From assembly GCF_009184545.1 (NCBI RefSeq), contig NZ_QJOW01000009.1:1-54759 (forward strand): 54,759 nt of DNA, written 5' to 3'. Below the pieces are notes generated by a model. That model saw nothing but the letters and a program-made list of their open reading frames with translations. It did no database searches and had not been told where the DNA came from. Origin of the DNA: Halosegnis rubeus (lineage in GTDB: Archaea > Halobacteriota > Halobacteria > Halobacteriales > Haloarculaceae). A program made the translations under genes and the position numbers. This document shows, piece after piece, positions 44,833-53,585 of the stretch (the first letter of the stretch is position 1; every line of letters starts with the position of its first letter).

Positions 44833-46940
44833 TGGAGTTGGTCGGGGTCGACGGTGAGTCGCAGGTCGACGGCCCGGACCCCGTCGGGCGTCGCGACCAG
44901 TGGGTTCACGTCCAGTTCGACGATGCTCGGGAAGTCGGCCACGAGCTGGGAGACGCGCCGTATCGCGTCGACGGTCGCCGCCAAGTCGACGGGCGTGCGA
45001 CCGCGCGCGCCGCGCAACAGCGGCGCGGCGTCGATGTCGGCGGTCATCTGTTCTGCTTCCCCCGCGGCGACCGGCGCGAGCCGGAAGGTGGTGTCTTCGA
45101 GCACCTCCACGAAGACGCCGCCCAGCCCGAACATGACAAGCGGGCCGAACTGCGGGTCGCGGTGGCTCCCAACGATGGTCTCGACCCCTTCGTCGAGGTC
45201 GAGCATCTCCTGTACCTGGACGCCGAGAATCCGGGCGTCCGGTTGGTAGCTCTTCGCGCGGCTCACCAGGTCCTCGTAGGTGTCCGCAACGTCGTCGGCC
45301 GAGACGCCGACCCTGACGCCACCGATGTCGGACTTGTGGAGGATACCCGGGGAGACGATTTTCATCACCACGTCGCCGTCGATGCGGGCGGCGACCTCGG
45401 CGGCGGCGGTCGGGTCGTCCACGACCTCGCCCTCGGGCGTCGGAATCCCGTAGGCGTCGAACAGCTCCATCGCCTCGACGCCGAGGCGGTTGTCCCCGCG
45501 CTGTTCAACCTGTGCGAGTATCTCGCGCACGCGCTCGCGGTCGGCGTCGATCGGTTTGGGTTCCTCGTAGCGCCGGCCGCGGATGTCGCGGTACTCGGCG
45601 AGCGCCTCCAGCCCACCGACCGCGCGGGCGGGGTCGAAGTAGGAGGGTATCGACCGGTCGCGGAACGTCTCACGGGCGGGCGCGAGCGTCTCGCCGCCCA
45701 TCAGACAGACGGCGACCGGCACGTCGTGCTCGGCCGCGGTGTCGGCGACTGCGCCACCGAGCGCGGCGAAATCGAGCGTCGCGGTCGGGGCGGTGATGAC
45801 GACCGCTGACCCCACGTCACCGTCGGCGAGCGTGGTGTCGAGGGCGGATTGGAGCCGATCGACGTCAGCGTCGCCGATTACGTCGACCGGATTGTACACG
45901 TTCGCCTCGGCGGGCATCGTCTCCTGCAGGTCGGTGACGGTCGTCTCCGAGAAGGACGCGAGCCGGAGGCGGTCGGCGTCGCCGACGGCGTCGGTCGCCA
46001 TCACACCCGGGCCGCCGGCGTTGGTCACGACGGCCACGCCGTCGGTGTCTGGAATGAGACCGCCGGCGAGCGCGCGGGCGCTGTCGAACAGCTCCTGGAC
46101 CGACGTGGCGCGAAGTACGCCCGCGGCGTCTAAGCCGGCCTCGTAGGCGCTGTCCGCGCCGGCAATCGCACCTGTGTGGGAGGAGGCGGCCTGCGCGCCG
46201 GCGTCGGTACGCCCCGACTTCACTACGACGACCGGAGTGTCCGGCGTCGTCTCGCGGGCCGCTTGCACGAAACCGCGCCCGTCGACGACGCTCTCCAGGT
46301 AGCCGACGATAACGTCCGTGTCGGGGTCACCGCCCCACGCCCGGACGAAATCAGTCTCATCGAGCACGCTCTTGTTGCCAAGCGAGACGATGTCGTTGAA
46401 TCCAAGCCCCGCTTCGAGCGCCCAGTCGACGACGGCGGTGACGAACGCGCCCGACTGGCTCATGAACGAGACGTTCCCCGAAGGCGGGAGCGCCGGGCCG
46501 AACGTCGCGTTCATCGACAGCGAAGTCGCCATCACGCCGAGGCTGTTGGGACCGACGAGCGCCATGTCGTACGCCTCGGCCGTCTCGCGGAGCGCGCGTT
46601 CGCGGGCGGCCCCGTCGGCTCCCGTCTCCCCGAAGCCGGCCGTCAGGACGACGACGTTGGCGACGCCCGCCTCGCCACACTCGTCGATGACGTCGACGAC
46701 GGAGTCGGGCGGGACGGCGATGACCGCCACGTCGGCGTCGGCCTCGGCGACGGCATCGAGACACGGTTCCCCGAGCACCGTCTCGCGGCGCGGATTCACC
46801 GGGACCGTCGTGCCGGCGTAGCCGTCGAGCAGATTCTCGGTCACGGCCCTCCCGACAGACCCCTCCCGTTCTGTCGCGCCGACGACGGCGACGCGGTCGG
46901 GAGCGAACAGTCCGGCGACATCGGGTGTCCCCTCGGTCAT
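44829..46940 (-). CDS. acd: Acetate-CoA ligase (ADP-forming)
   Basis: The product has 703 residues, a fusion of alpha and beta subunits. The alpha part starts with the CoA-binding VAVVGATEREGSVGRAVTEN block near 16 and carries the phospho-histidine in SSHTGAIAGADSAYE near 257. The beta ATP-grasp part begins near 480 (GVEAMELFDAYGIPTPEGEV) and includes MKIVSPGILHKSDIGGVRVG. Haloarchaea use it to make acetate and ATP from acetyl-CoA during overflow growth. It is the upstream partner of the DRTGG protein. Confidence 0.95.
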   Translation of the reverse strand: MTEGTPDVAGLFAPDRVAVVGATEREGSVGRAVTENLLDGYAGTTVPVNPRRETVLGEPCLDAVAEADADVAVIAVPPDSVVDVIDECGEAGVANVVVLTAGFGETGADGAARERALRETAEAYDMALVGPNSLGVMATSLSMNATFGPALPPSGNVSFMSQSGAFVTAVVDWALEAGLGFNDIVSLGNKSVLDETDFVRAWGGDPDTDVIVGYLESVVDGRGFVQAARETTPDTPVVVVKSGRTDAGAQAASSHTGAIAGADSAYEAGLDAAGVLRATSVQELFDSARALAGGLIPDTDGVAVVTNAGGPGVMATDAVGDADRLRLASFSETTVTDLQETMPAEANVYNPVDVIGDADVDRLQSALDTTLADGDVGSAVVITAPTATLDFAALGGAVADTAAEHDVPVAVCLMGGETLAPARETFRDRSIPSYFDPARAVGGLEALAEYRDIRGRRYEEPKPIDADRERVREILAQVEQRGDNRLGVEAMELFDAYGIPTPEGEVVDDPTAAAEVAARIDGDVVMKIVSPGILHKSDIGGVRVGVSADDVADTYEDLVSRAKSYQPDARILGVQVQEMLDLDEGVETIVGSHRDPQFGPLVMFGLGGVFVEVLEDTTFRLAPVAAGEAEQMTADIDAAPLLRGARGRTPVDLAATVDAIRRVSQLVADFPSIVELDVNPLVATPDGVRAVDLRLTVDPDQLQ

Positions 46941-47070
46941 CGCTCACCTCGGCGGCCGCGACGCTCGCTAGAGGTCGTCGGATACTGCATCGTGTGTGTC
47001 ATCCTCGATGGAGGTTGGCACGCACGACACAAGAAGCTACACCCGGTGACGCTGGGTCAGGGCCGACGGC

Positions 47071-48339
47071 TCACGGGAACAGACCGCGCATCTCGTGGGC
47101 GCTGCCGACGCGTTCGAGCGCGACGATGTACGCTGCGGTCCGGAGGTCCGGGGCGTCACGAGCCGTGTAGGCGTCGAGGGTCTCGTCGAAGGCGCGCGCC
47201 AGCCGGGTTTCGAGGTCGTCGTTCACCTGTTCGAGGTCCCACGAATACTGCTGGGAGTTTTGTACCCACTCCAGATACGAGACGATGACGCCGCCTGCGT
47301 TCGCGAGGATGTCGGGGACGACGGGGATGTCGCGCTCGCGGAGAATCATGTCGGCGTCGAACGTCGTCGGACCGTTCGCGGCCTCGATGACGGCGTCGGC
47401 GCGGATGTCTTCGGCCACGTCGGGGGTGATGACGTTCTCGATGGCGGCGGGGATGAGCGCGTCCACGTCGAGCCGGAGCAGGTCGCCGTTCGTGATCTGG
47501 TCGGCGTCGTCGTACCCGTTGTCGGTGTCCTCGTAGCCGGCCATCACGCCGTTCTCGGAGATGTACTGCTCGATAGCCATCACGTCGAGTCCGTCGGGGT
47601 CGTGGAGCGCGCCGGACACGTCCGAGACGGCGACGATGTTCGCGCCCATCGAGGAGAGCAGTCGGCCGGTGACGGAGCCGACGTTGCCGAACCCCTGCAC
47701 GGCGATGGTGGCGTCTTCGAGTCGGCGGTCGAAGAAGTCGAACGCGCGGCGGGTGGTGACGGCGACGCCCCGGCCGGTCGCCTCGACGCGGCCCGCGGTG
47801 CCGCCGACCTCGATCGGTTTGCCCGTCACCACGTCGGGGATGACGTAGCCGCCGTACATCGAGTAGGTGTCCATCATCCACGCCATCTCCTGGCCGCCGG
47901 TGTTGATGTCGGGGGCCGGCACGTCCATGTCCGGGCCGATCATCCGACGGATACCCTCGGTGTAGCGGCGAGTGAGACTCTCGACTTCGCGGTCGGACAT
48001 GTCGTTCGGGTCGACGACGACGCCGCCCTTCGCGCCGCCGTACGGGAGGTCGACGAGCGCGGTCTTCCACGTCATCCAGCCGGCGAGGGCCGTCACCTCG
48101 TCTTGCGTGACGCTCGGGTGATAGCGGACGCCGCCCTTGAACGGACCGCGCGCGGAGTCGAACTGACACCGGTACCCCTCGTACACGTCGACGCTCCCGT
48201 CGTCGCGCTCGATGGGGAGTGTCACCTTCAGCGTGCGCTCGGGGTGTTTGAGTCGCTCGAACACGTCGGCGTCGATGTCGGCGTACGGCTCGGCGTTGTC
48301 CATCTGAGCGAGCATGTTGCCCAGTGCGTCCTCTGCCAT
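47071..48339 (-). CDS. gdhB: Glutamate dehydrogenase
   Basis: The product has 422 residues. The catalytic Lys lies in LPYGGAKGGVVVDPN near 107. The substrate block FKGGVRYHPSV and the hinge PDINTGGQEMAW follow. The Rossmann domain has VQGFGNVGSVTGRLL near 219 and the NAANGPTTFDAD-like block EAANGPTTFDADM near 326. It interconverts glutamate and 2-oxoglutarate; NAD or NADP preference is not decided by eye. It is a single gene with its own leaderless-type promoter. The symbol follows the haloarchaeal gdhB naming and is provisional. Confidence 0.93.
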   Translation of the reverse strand: MAEDALGNMLAQMDNAEPYADIDADVFERLKHPERTLKVTLPIERDDGSVDVYEGYRCQFDSARGPFKGGVRYHPSVTQDEVTALAGWMTWKTALVDLPYGGAKGGVVVDPNDMSDREVESLTRRYTEGIRRMIGPDMDVPAPDINTGGQEMAWMMDTYSMYGGYVIPDVVTGKPIEVGGTAGRVEATGRGVAVTTRRAFDFFDRRLEDATIAVQGFGNVGSVTGRLLSSMGANIVAVSDVSGALHDPDGLDVMAIEQYISENGVMAGYEDTDNGYDDADQITNGDLLRLDVDALIPAAIENVITPDVAEDIRADAVIEAANGPTTFDADMILRERDIPVVPDILANAGGVIVSYLEWVQNSQQYSWDLEQVNDDLETRLARAFDETLDAYTARDAPDLRTAAYIVALERVGSAHEMRGLFP

Positions 48340-48357
48340 ACACCTCCGTGACGGTCG

Positions 48358-48368
48358 TCGTATTTAAG
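48358..48368 (-). promoter_or_regulatory. TATA element of gdhB
   Basis: On the minus strand it reads GCTTAAATACG, centred 24-25 bases before ATG 48339. The spacing predicts a leaderless transcript. Confidence 0.55.
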
Positions 48369-48407
48369 CCATGTTACTTCGCCCGAGTCGCGACAAAAAT
48401 TGCGAGG

Positions 48408-49838
48408 CTACTCGCCCTCGAAGGCGCGGGGCAACGCGTCGACGAGGTCACTCGCCGTGAGTCCCGCACCCAGCGACTCGTGGACGAGGTCACCCGCCCG
48501 GCCGTTGGCGTACGCGCCGACGGCCGCCGCGTCGCGAGGGCAGAGCAGGCAGGCGAGCGCCCCGACCGTGCCGGCGAGTACGTCACCGGTCCCGCCGACG
48601 GTCATGCCGGGGTTGCCGGTCCGGTTGCGGCGGGTATATTCGCCGTCTGAAATCACGTCTTCGGCTCCCTTCACGAGGAGCGTGTGGCCGACCTCGGTCG
48701 CGAACGACTCGACCAGCGATGCTCGGCGCTCGGGGTCGTCGGCCGTCTCGCCGCCCATCGCGCGCAGTTCGCCCTGGTGTGGCGTACAGACGAGCGTGGC
48801 GTCGGTCTCGACCTCGGGGACGACCTGCAGGGCGTCGGCGTCCACGACCGCGGTACCGTCGTACCGCTCAAGGAAGGAGGCGACGGCATCGAGGGTGGCA
48901 TCGTGGTCGCCAAGGCCCGGTCCGAAGACGACGGTGTCGTGCTCTTGGGCACGAGCGAGGACCTCGTCGACGTGGTCGGACGCGAGTCGCCGGCCCTCGT
49001 AGCCGTGGACAATGAGGTCCTCGGCGTACCCCTGTACGTCACTCGCAATCGCGTCCGGGCAGGCGACGCGCACGAGGTCGGCCCCGGCACGGAGGGCGGC
49101 CTGTGCGGCGAGCGCCGGTGCACCGGTGTACGGGCCGCCGCCGACGACGAGCACCTCCCCGTGGTCGCCCTTGTGTGAGTCCGGCAGTCGCGAGAGCCGG
49201 AGGAGGTCGCCACTGGCGACGAAGGTCTCCGCAGCGGTGGGAATTCCGATGTCTGCGACGGTCACCTCGGCGTCGACCTCCGAAAGCCCGGGTTTGGTGT
49301 CGTGGAAGGTGACGACCGCGTCGGCGTCGACGGCGACCCCCGCGGCGGTGCCAGTATCGGCATCGACACCGGAGGGCGTATCGACCGCGAGCACGGGGAC
49401 ATCCGCGTCGTTGAGCGCGTATGCGACCGTGGCCTCCGGTTCGCGAAGCGCACCCGTCACGCCCGTCCCGAGCATCGCGTCGACGGCGAGTGCCGGCGAG
49501 TCGAGGTCGAAGTCGCGCGAGTCGGTGACGACGCGGGCGTCGATATCGGTCTGTCCGAGGGCGTCCCAGTTCTCGCGGGCGATATCTGTCGTAATCGTCT
49601 CGGGGCGACCGAGCAGGTGGACGGTCACGTCGCGCGTGCGGAGAAAGCGCGCGGCGACGAGAGCGTCGCCGCCGTTGTTGCCGCGGCCACAGACGAGTGC
49701 GACAGCGTCACCCGCTTCGGTTCGCGCACGCACCTCGCGTGCGACCGCGTTCCCGGACGACTCCATCAGCTGTTTGCGCGGGACGCCGAGCGCCTCGCTG
49801 TTCGCGTCCACTACGGCCATCTCGTCGCTCGTAATCAT
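48408..49838 (-). CDS. nnr: Bifunctional NAD(P)HX epimerase/dehydratase
   Basis: The product has 476 residues. The N-terminal epimerase domain (1-215) has the VCGRGNNGGDALVAARFLR block. The C-terminal dehydratase domain (about 220-476) has VVGGGPYTGAPALAAQAALR and the ATP-binding GNPGMTVGGTGDVLAGTVGA near 405. Together they repair hydrated NADH and NADPH. The start MITSDEMAVVDAN at 49838 was chosen, since a much longer frame upstream has no matching sequence and overlaps other genes. Acylphosphatase lies upstream on the same strand. Confidence 0.93.
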   Translation of the reverse strand: MITSDEMAVVDANSEALGVPRKQLMESSGNAVAREVRARTEAGDAVALVCGRGNNGGDALVAARFLRTRDVTVHLLGRPETITTDIARENWDALGQTDIDARVVTDSRDFDLDSPALAVDAMLGTGVTGALREPEATVAYALNDADVPVLAVDTPSGVDADTGTAAGVAVDADAVVTFHDTKPGLSEVDAEVTVADIGIPTAAETFVASGDLLRLSRLPDSHKGDHGEVLVVGGGPYTGAPALAAQAALRAGADLVRVACPDAIASDVQGYAEDLIVHGYEGRRLASDHVDEVLARAQEHDTVVFGPGLGDHDATLDAVASFLERYDGTAVVDADALQVVPEVETDATLVCTPHQGELRAMGGETADDPERRASLVESFATEVGHTLLVKGAEDVISDGEYTRRNRTGNPGMTVGGTGDVLAGTVGALACLLCPRDAAAVGAYANGRAGDLVHESLGAGLTASDLVDALPRAFEGE

Positions 49839-49876
49839 ACCGGCGACTTCGACGGCCGAGGAGTAAAAGCCAGCCG

Positions 49877-50158
49877 TCAGCGCCGAATCACGAAGCCGTC
49901 CTCGCCCTCGGGGTCGCCGTACTCGACGGTCACGTCCTCGACCCGGGCTTGCGGACTCCCCTCGTGACACCACTCGACCGTGGAGTCGACCGCCTCGCGT
50001 GGCCCCTCGAAGACGGCCTCGACGCGCCCGTCGTCCAAGTTCGTGACCCAACCATCGACACCGTGTTCGCGGGCGGTGTCGCGGGTGTTCGCGCGGTAGA
50101 AGACGCCCTGTACGCGACCGGAGACGAAGACGTGTGCGCGGGTTCGCTCCTCGCTCAT
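49877..50158 (-). CDS. acyP: Acylphosphatase
   Basis: The product has 93 residues. The phosphate-cradle VSGRVQGVFYRANTRDTARE (catalytic Arg at about 23) and GWVTNLDDGRVEAVFEG (catalytic Asn at about 41) are both complete. It hydrolyses acylphosphates. The family is normally 90-100 residues. It is transcribed ahead of the NAD(P)HX repair gene, 38 bases away. Confidence 0.95.
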   Translation of the reverse strand: MSEERTRAHVFVSGRVQGVFYRANTRDTAREHGVDGWVTNLDDGRVEAVFEGPREAVDSTVEWCHEGSPQARVEDVTVEYGDPEGEDGFVIRR

Positions 50159-50196
50159 CGGCGAGAATACACGGGGGCGAAAGGAAAGTCTCGGGG

Positions 50197-50595
50197 CTAG
50201 TCGAGGGAGTCGAACAGTCTGGTGACCCGGCGTTCGATTTCGTCGCGGATGGCCGCGACTTCCTCGGGGGATTCCCCGTCGGGGTCGTCAAGCGCCCAGT
50301 CGTGGCTCTCGACGCCGTCGGGGAGCGTGAGCGTCGAACAGCCCATCGTCGCCACGGCGTCGGCGCGGGCCAGTTCCTCGTCGGTGACGGCGCGGGGCGT
50401 CCGGTCAGCGAGGTCGATACCGACCTCCCGCATCGCGTCGACGACTTCCTCGTGGACTGAATCGGCCGGGTGGGTGCCGCCGGTCAGGATGTCGTACTCG
50501 AGGTCACGGCGGTCGCGCTCGCGCTCGGCGAAGGCGGTGGCCATCTGCGAGCGGCCGGCGTTTTGTACACAGACGAATGCGAGTGTCGTGGTCAT
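50197..50595 (-). CDS. arsC: Low-molecular-weight phosphatase/arsenate reductase
   Basis: The product has 132 residues. The N-terminal phosphate loop FVCVQNAGRSQMATAF (C-V-Q-N-A-G-R-S) is near 8-20, and the catalytic Asp is in HDWALDDPDGES near 100. Its ATG overlaps the stop of the Acr3 gene (ATGA). The location makes arsenate reduction to arsenite the likely role. A protein tyrosine phosphatase is the general alternative. Cys residues for thioredoxin-type recycling are few, with one at GCSTLTLPD near 87. Confidence 0.88.
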   Translation of the reverse strand: MTTTLAFVCVQNAGRSQMATAFAERERDRRDLEYDILTGGTHPADSVHEEVVDAMREVGIDLADRTPRAVTDEELARADAVATMGCSTLTLPDGVESHDWALDDPDGESPEEVAAIRDEIERRVTRLFDSLD

Positions 50596-51719
50596 GATTG
50601 TGAGAGGTTCGACGTGTTCCGCCAGTCGAGACGGCGCTGGAAGGCGAGCGCGACGTTGACGAGCGCGAGCAGCACGGGCACCTCGATGAGCGGACCGACG
50701 ACGGTCGCGAAGGCGACGCCGGAGCCGACGCCGAACACCGCGACCGCGACCGCGATGGCCAACTCGAAGTTGTTGGAGGCGGCGGTGAAGCCGATGGCCG
50801 TCGTCGTCTCGTAGTCCGCGCCGGCGGATTTCCCCATCGCGAAGCTCACGAGGAACATCACGACAAAGTAGACGGTGAGCGGGACCGCGAGCAGGAGCAC
50901 GTCCCCCGGCGTCGCGAGGATGCGTCCGCCCTGCGTGGCGAACATCACGACGACGGTAAACAGCAGGGCGACCAGCGTGAGCGGGTCGATACGCGGGACG
51001 ACGGTCTGTTCGTACCACTCCTTGCTCTTGGCGCGCGTGCCGACGTAGCGACTGAGAAAGCCCGCGGCGAAGGGAATCCCGAGGAAGACGGCGATGGCCT
51101 CGATGACCTGTCGCGGCGAGACGGCGAAGGTGTCGATCTGAGTCGCGAGCGCGTCGAGTCCGAGCAGCGAGGGCGCGACGAGCGCGAACAGCCAGACGTA
51201 GACGCCGTAGGTGAGAATCTGAAAGAGGCTGTTGAACGCGACGAGTCCGGTGACGTACTCGGTGGAGCCGTCGGCGAGTTCGTTCCAGACGAGCACCATC
51301 GCGATACACCGGGCCATCCCGATGAACACCAAGCCGAGGAAATACTCCGGGCGGGCGGGCAGGCCGGGTACGACGCCGCCGAAGAAGACGACCGCCAGCC
51401 CGAACATCAGCGTCGGCCCGATGAGCCAGTTTTGCACGAGACTCAAGCTGAGGACGCGCCAGTTCGAGAACACCGCACGGAGCTTCCCGTACTCGGCTTT
51501 CGCGAGCGGCGGATACATCATCAGGATGAGCCCAATCTCGACCAGCCGGAACCGTTCGATTGGTGCCGTCACGTCGGGTGCGAGCGCGCCGATACCGACG
51601 CCGACGGCCATCGCACCCAGAATCCAGACGGAGAGATACTTGTCGAGGAAGTCCATCGACCGCGGGTCGCCACAGGCCTCACAGCCGCAGTTCGGCCCGT
51701 GCTCGTGGACCTCACTCAT
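50592..51719 (-). CDS. acr3: Acr3-type arsenite efflux permease
   Basis: The product has 375 residues and ten predicted hydrophobic segments. The conserved catalytic Cys lies in FIGMARCIAMVLVWNELADG near 130, and AIGFTAASNNFELAIAVAV near 310 matches the family. A short N-terminal Cys-rich tail (HGPNCGCEACGDPRS) precedes the membrane core and is not in typical Acr3 proteins, so it may bind arsenite. The gene starts eight bases before the arsR stop. Confidence 0.93.
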   Translation of the reverse strand: MSEVHEHGPNCGCEACGDPRSMDFLDKYLSVWILGAMAVGVGIGALAPDVTAPIERFRLVEIGLILMMYPPLAKAEYGKLRAVFSNWRVLSLSLVQNWLIGPTLMFGLAVVFFGGVVPGLPARPEYFLGLVFIGMARCIAMVLVWNELADGSTEYVTGLVAFNSLFQILTYGVYVWLFALVAPSLLGLDALATQIDTFAVSPRQVIEAIAVFLGIPFAAGFLSRYVGTRAKSKEWYEQTVVPRIDPLTLVALLFTVVVMFATQGGRILATPGDVLLLAVPLTVYFVVMFLVSFAMGKSAGADYETTTAIGFTAASNNFELAIAVAVAVFGVGSGVAFATVVGPLIEVPVLLALVNVALAFQRRLDWRNTSNLSQS

Positions 51720-52089
51720 CGAAGGTCCCGTCGAGAACGGTCACGAGCGCGACCGCCCGGGTCGTCGCCCGGTAGTGTTTCCACCGTCCCTCGGTCCGGC
51801 TCGCGACGAGACCGGCGTCGGCCAGCTTCGAGAGGGCGTGACTCAACCCGCTTTCAGATACGTCTGAAAGCGCGTTCAACTCACAGACGCAGAGTTCACC
51901 GTCGGTAGCGACGAGAGCACGCACCAGTCGGTAGCGCGTCTCGTTGGCCAACGCGGAGAGCACGTCGAGTCCATGTAACCCCTCGCCGAGAGATTCCAGC
52001 TCCGTAAGGCGTTGCTGTACGTCTTCGTCGCAACACGAACCGAGTTCGTCTTCGAGATACCGGCCGAGCCGGTCTGCTGACTGTGCCAT
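51712..52089 (-). CDS. arsR: ArsR family arsenic-responsive repressor
   Basis: The product has 125 residues. A winged helix runs LSALANETRYRLVRALVATD, then the metal-sensing ELCVCELNAL near 67 (CxC), then the recognition helix SESGLSHALSKLADAGLV and a wing (TEGRWKHYRA). A second pair of cysteines (SCCDED near 20) could add to metal binding. It heads the arsR-acr3-arsC operon. A perfect inverted repeat four bases before its start codon should be its operator. ATG 52089 was chosen because 52113 would put the operator inside the gene. Confidence 0.92.
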   Translation of the reverse strand: MAQSADRLGRYLEDELGSCCDEDVQQRLTELESLGEGLHGLDVLSALANETRYRLVRALVATDGELCVCELNALSDVSESGLSHALSKLADAGLVASRTEGRWKHYRATTRAVALVTVLDGTFDE

Positions 52090-52093
52090 CAGT

Positions 52094-52117
52094 ACAGTTG
52101 AATACTCGCTCAACTGT
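52094..52117. promoter_or_regulatory. ArsR operator
   Basis: ACAGTTGA (52094-52101) and TCAACTGT (52110-52117) form a perfect 8-base inverted repeat with an 8-base spacer. The right arm overlaps the weak TATA-like GCTTACAG region at 52117-52124, and the left arm is next to the start codon. A bound ArsR dimer would block the promoter until arsenite or antimonite is present. Confidence 0.75.
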
Positions 52118-52188
52118 AAGCGTTGTGCGTGCGGGGTGATTAGGGAGTCGTACAGCGTCGCGCGGAGCCGAACGGGACGGTGGGGAGC

Positions 52189-53106
52189 TTACTCGCCGCC
52201 GGTGCGCAGATAGAAGAAGACGTAGGTCTGTGCGTAGCCGGCGTAGCGGTCGCCGAACTGCCGGCGAATCTTCCGTGAGGTGTCGGCGTAGTTGTCACCG
52301 TCACAGTCGGGGTAGTACTCCTCAATGGCCGTCTGAATCCACGTGTCGAGGGGGACCGCCTCGAGGAAGTCGAGCGAGAAAAGGAGGACGCAGTCAGCCA
52401 CCTTGTCTCCGACGCCGACGAACTGGGTGAGATACTCGCGTGCGGCCTCGTAGTCGAGGTCACGCGCGTGTGCGGGGTCCGCCTCTCGGGTAGCGACCAT
52501 CTCGGCCGTTCGCTGGACGTAGGGCGCACGGTAGCCGAGCGAGAGGTCGCGGAGGTCGGTCTCCGTGGCGTCCGCGAGCTGGGCGGGCGTCGGGAACGCG
52601 AAGTAGGTGTCACCGCCGAATGAGACCGCGTCGCCGTACTGCTGTGCGAGTCGGGTACACATTCCGTGGATGCGTTCGACGCGCATCTGCGCCGAGCAGA
52701 TGAACGAGACGAGACACGGAAACGGCGGGTCACGGACGAGTCGCATCCCGCGATACTCGGCGAAGGCACGCTCCAACAGCGGGAGGTCGGGACAGTCGTC
52801 GACGATGGCGTCGAGGTTGTCGTCCAGCCGGAGCAGGTGAGTGAGATACGCAGGAGCCTCGGGCGTGGAGGCGTTCCACTCGACGTGGCCGTCGCGTTGT
52901 CGGGCGCGAATCACCTGCGGCTCGTCGATGTCAATTAAAGTTGCTGGTAGTACGGTGTGGTACCACGCGTCGCTCCCCCACGCGTGGTCGTCTTCGAACA
53001 TGCCTCCGTCGGCGCGGTCCCAGAGATACGTCTGGCCGGACTCGACGGTCGCCTGCATGTCGAAGCCGCCCGGAAGCTCGGCGACAGGAATCGTCCCCTC
53101 GTGCAT
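52189..53106 (-). CDS. ogg: 8-oxoguanine DNA glycosylase/AP lyase
   Basis: The product has 305 residues. The helix-hairpin-helix with the catalytic pair is clear: FVGVGDKVADCVLLFSLDFL (Lys) and EAVPLDTWI (Asp) near 230-262. The N-terminal OGG-type beta domain has SGQTYLWDR, and SFICSAQMRVERIHGMCTRL belongs to the central helices. It excises oxidised guanine. It lies upstream of arsR on the same strand with a separate promoter between them. Confidence 0.93.
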   Translation of the reverse strand: MHEGTIPVAELPGGFDMQATVESGQTYLWDRADGGMFEDDHAWGSDAWYHTVLPATLIDIDEPQVIRARQRDGHVEWNASTPEAPAYLTHLLRLDDNLDAIVDDCPDLPLLERAFAEYRGMRLVRDPPFPCLVSFICSAQMRVERIHGMCTRLAQQYGDAVSFGGDTYFAFPTPAQLADATETDLRDLSLGYRAPYVQRTAEMVATREADPAHARDLDYEAAREYLTQFVGVGDKVADCVLLFSLDFLEAVPLDTWIQTAIEEYYPDCDGDNYADTSRKIRRQFGDRYAGYAQTYVFFYLRTGGE

Positions 53107-53193
53107 ACCCGTGGTGGGTGGCGCGCGCGCTTTGTGGTTGCGATAGCGGTCGCTGTCGGGTGTGGTAGTCTGTGGACCCGCGTGTCCGAGGAG

Positions 53194-53433
53194 TTAGTCG
53201 GCGGCTGCCGGCGTCGGCTGCTGGGTCTGTTCGTCTTCCATCCCGTCGGTGAGCTCGTCTGCGAGTGCAAACACCGCCTGCTTGTGGTCGGTCTTCGATT
53301 TGTGGATAGATGTCGGCCGCACGCCGAGAGAAGCGTAGTCGTCGTGTTCGATGGTGGTGTTCGAAAGCTCTTCGTAGTGGGTTCGTACCTCCGCGAGAAG
53401 CCCGTGAAGGTGAATCAGCTCCTGCTTTTTCAT
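53194..53433 (-). CDS. UPF0058 family protein
   Basis: The product has 79 residues. MKKQELIHLHGLLAEVRTHY and SLGVRPTSIHKSKTDHKQAV are diagnostic of the UPF0058 family, whose members occur in several copies in haloarchaea. The conserved His residues suggest metal or nucleic acid binding. The tail is Gln/Thr/Pro-rich. ATG 53433 was chosen over an upstream TTG at 53439, since the conserved region starts there. A TATA element lies 30 bases upstream. Confidence 0.85.
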   Translation of the reverse strand: MKKQELIHLHGLLAEVRTHYEELSNTTIEHDDYASLGVRPTSIHKSKTDHKQAVFALADELTDGMEDEQTQQPTPAAAD

Positions 53434-53460
53434 AGACAACCACCGCTTACGCTTGGAGGG

Positions 53461-53471
53461 TTATATTATTA
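53461..53471 (-). promoter_or_regulatory. TATA element of the UPF0058 gene
   Basis: The minus strand reads ATAATATAACC, centred about 33 bases before ATG 53433 and in an AT-rich patch. It predicts a transcript with a very short leader. Confidence 0.5.
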
Positions 53472-53585
53472 TCCTGAGAACAGTTACCACACATTCGTGT
53501 ATATCGCCAGCTACCGGCAACAACAGCCGTCTTCCATGGACGAGGATGACGAACGGCTTTTGCGCGGTGGGCCACACCCTCAAAT

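Noticed and set aside
47095-48351. Plus-strand 418-codon frame opposite gdhB
   Set aside because: Composition is His/Val/Asp from complemented codons, with no homology visible, and the opposite gene is complete.
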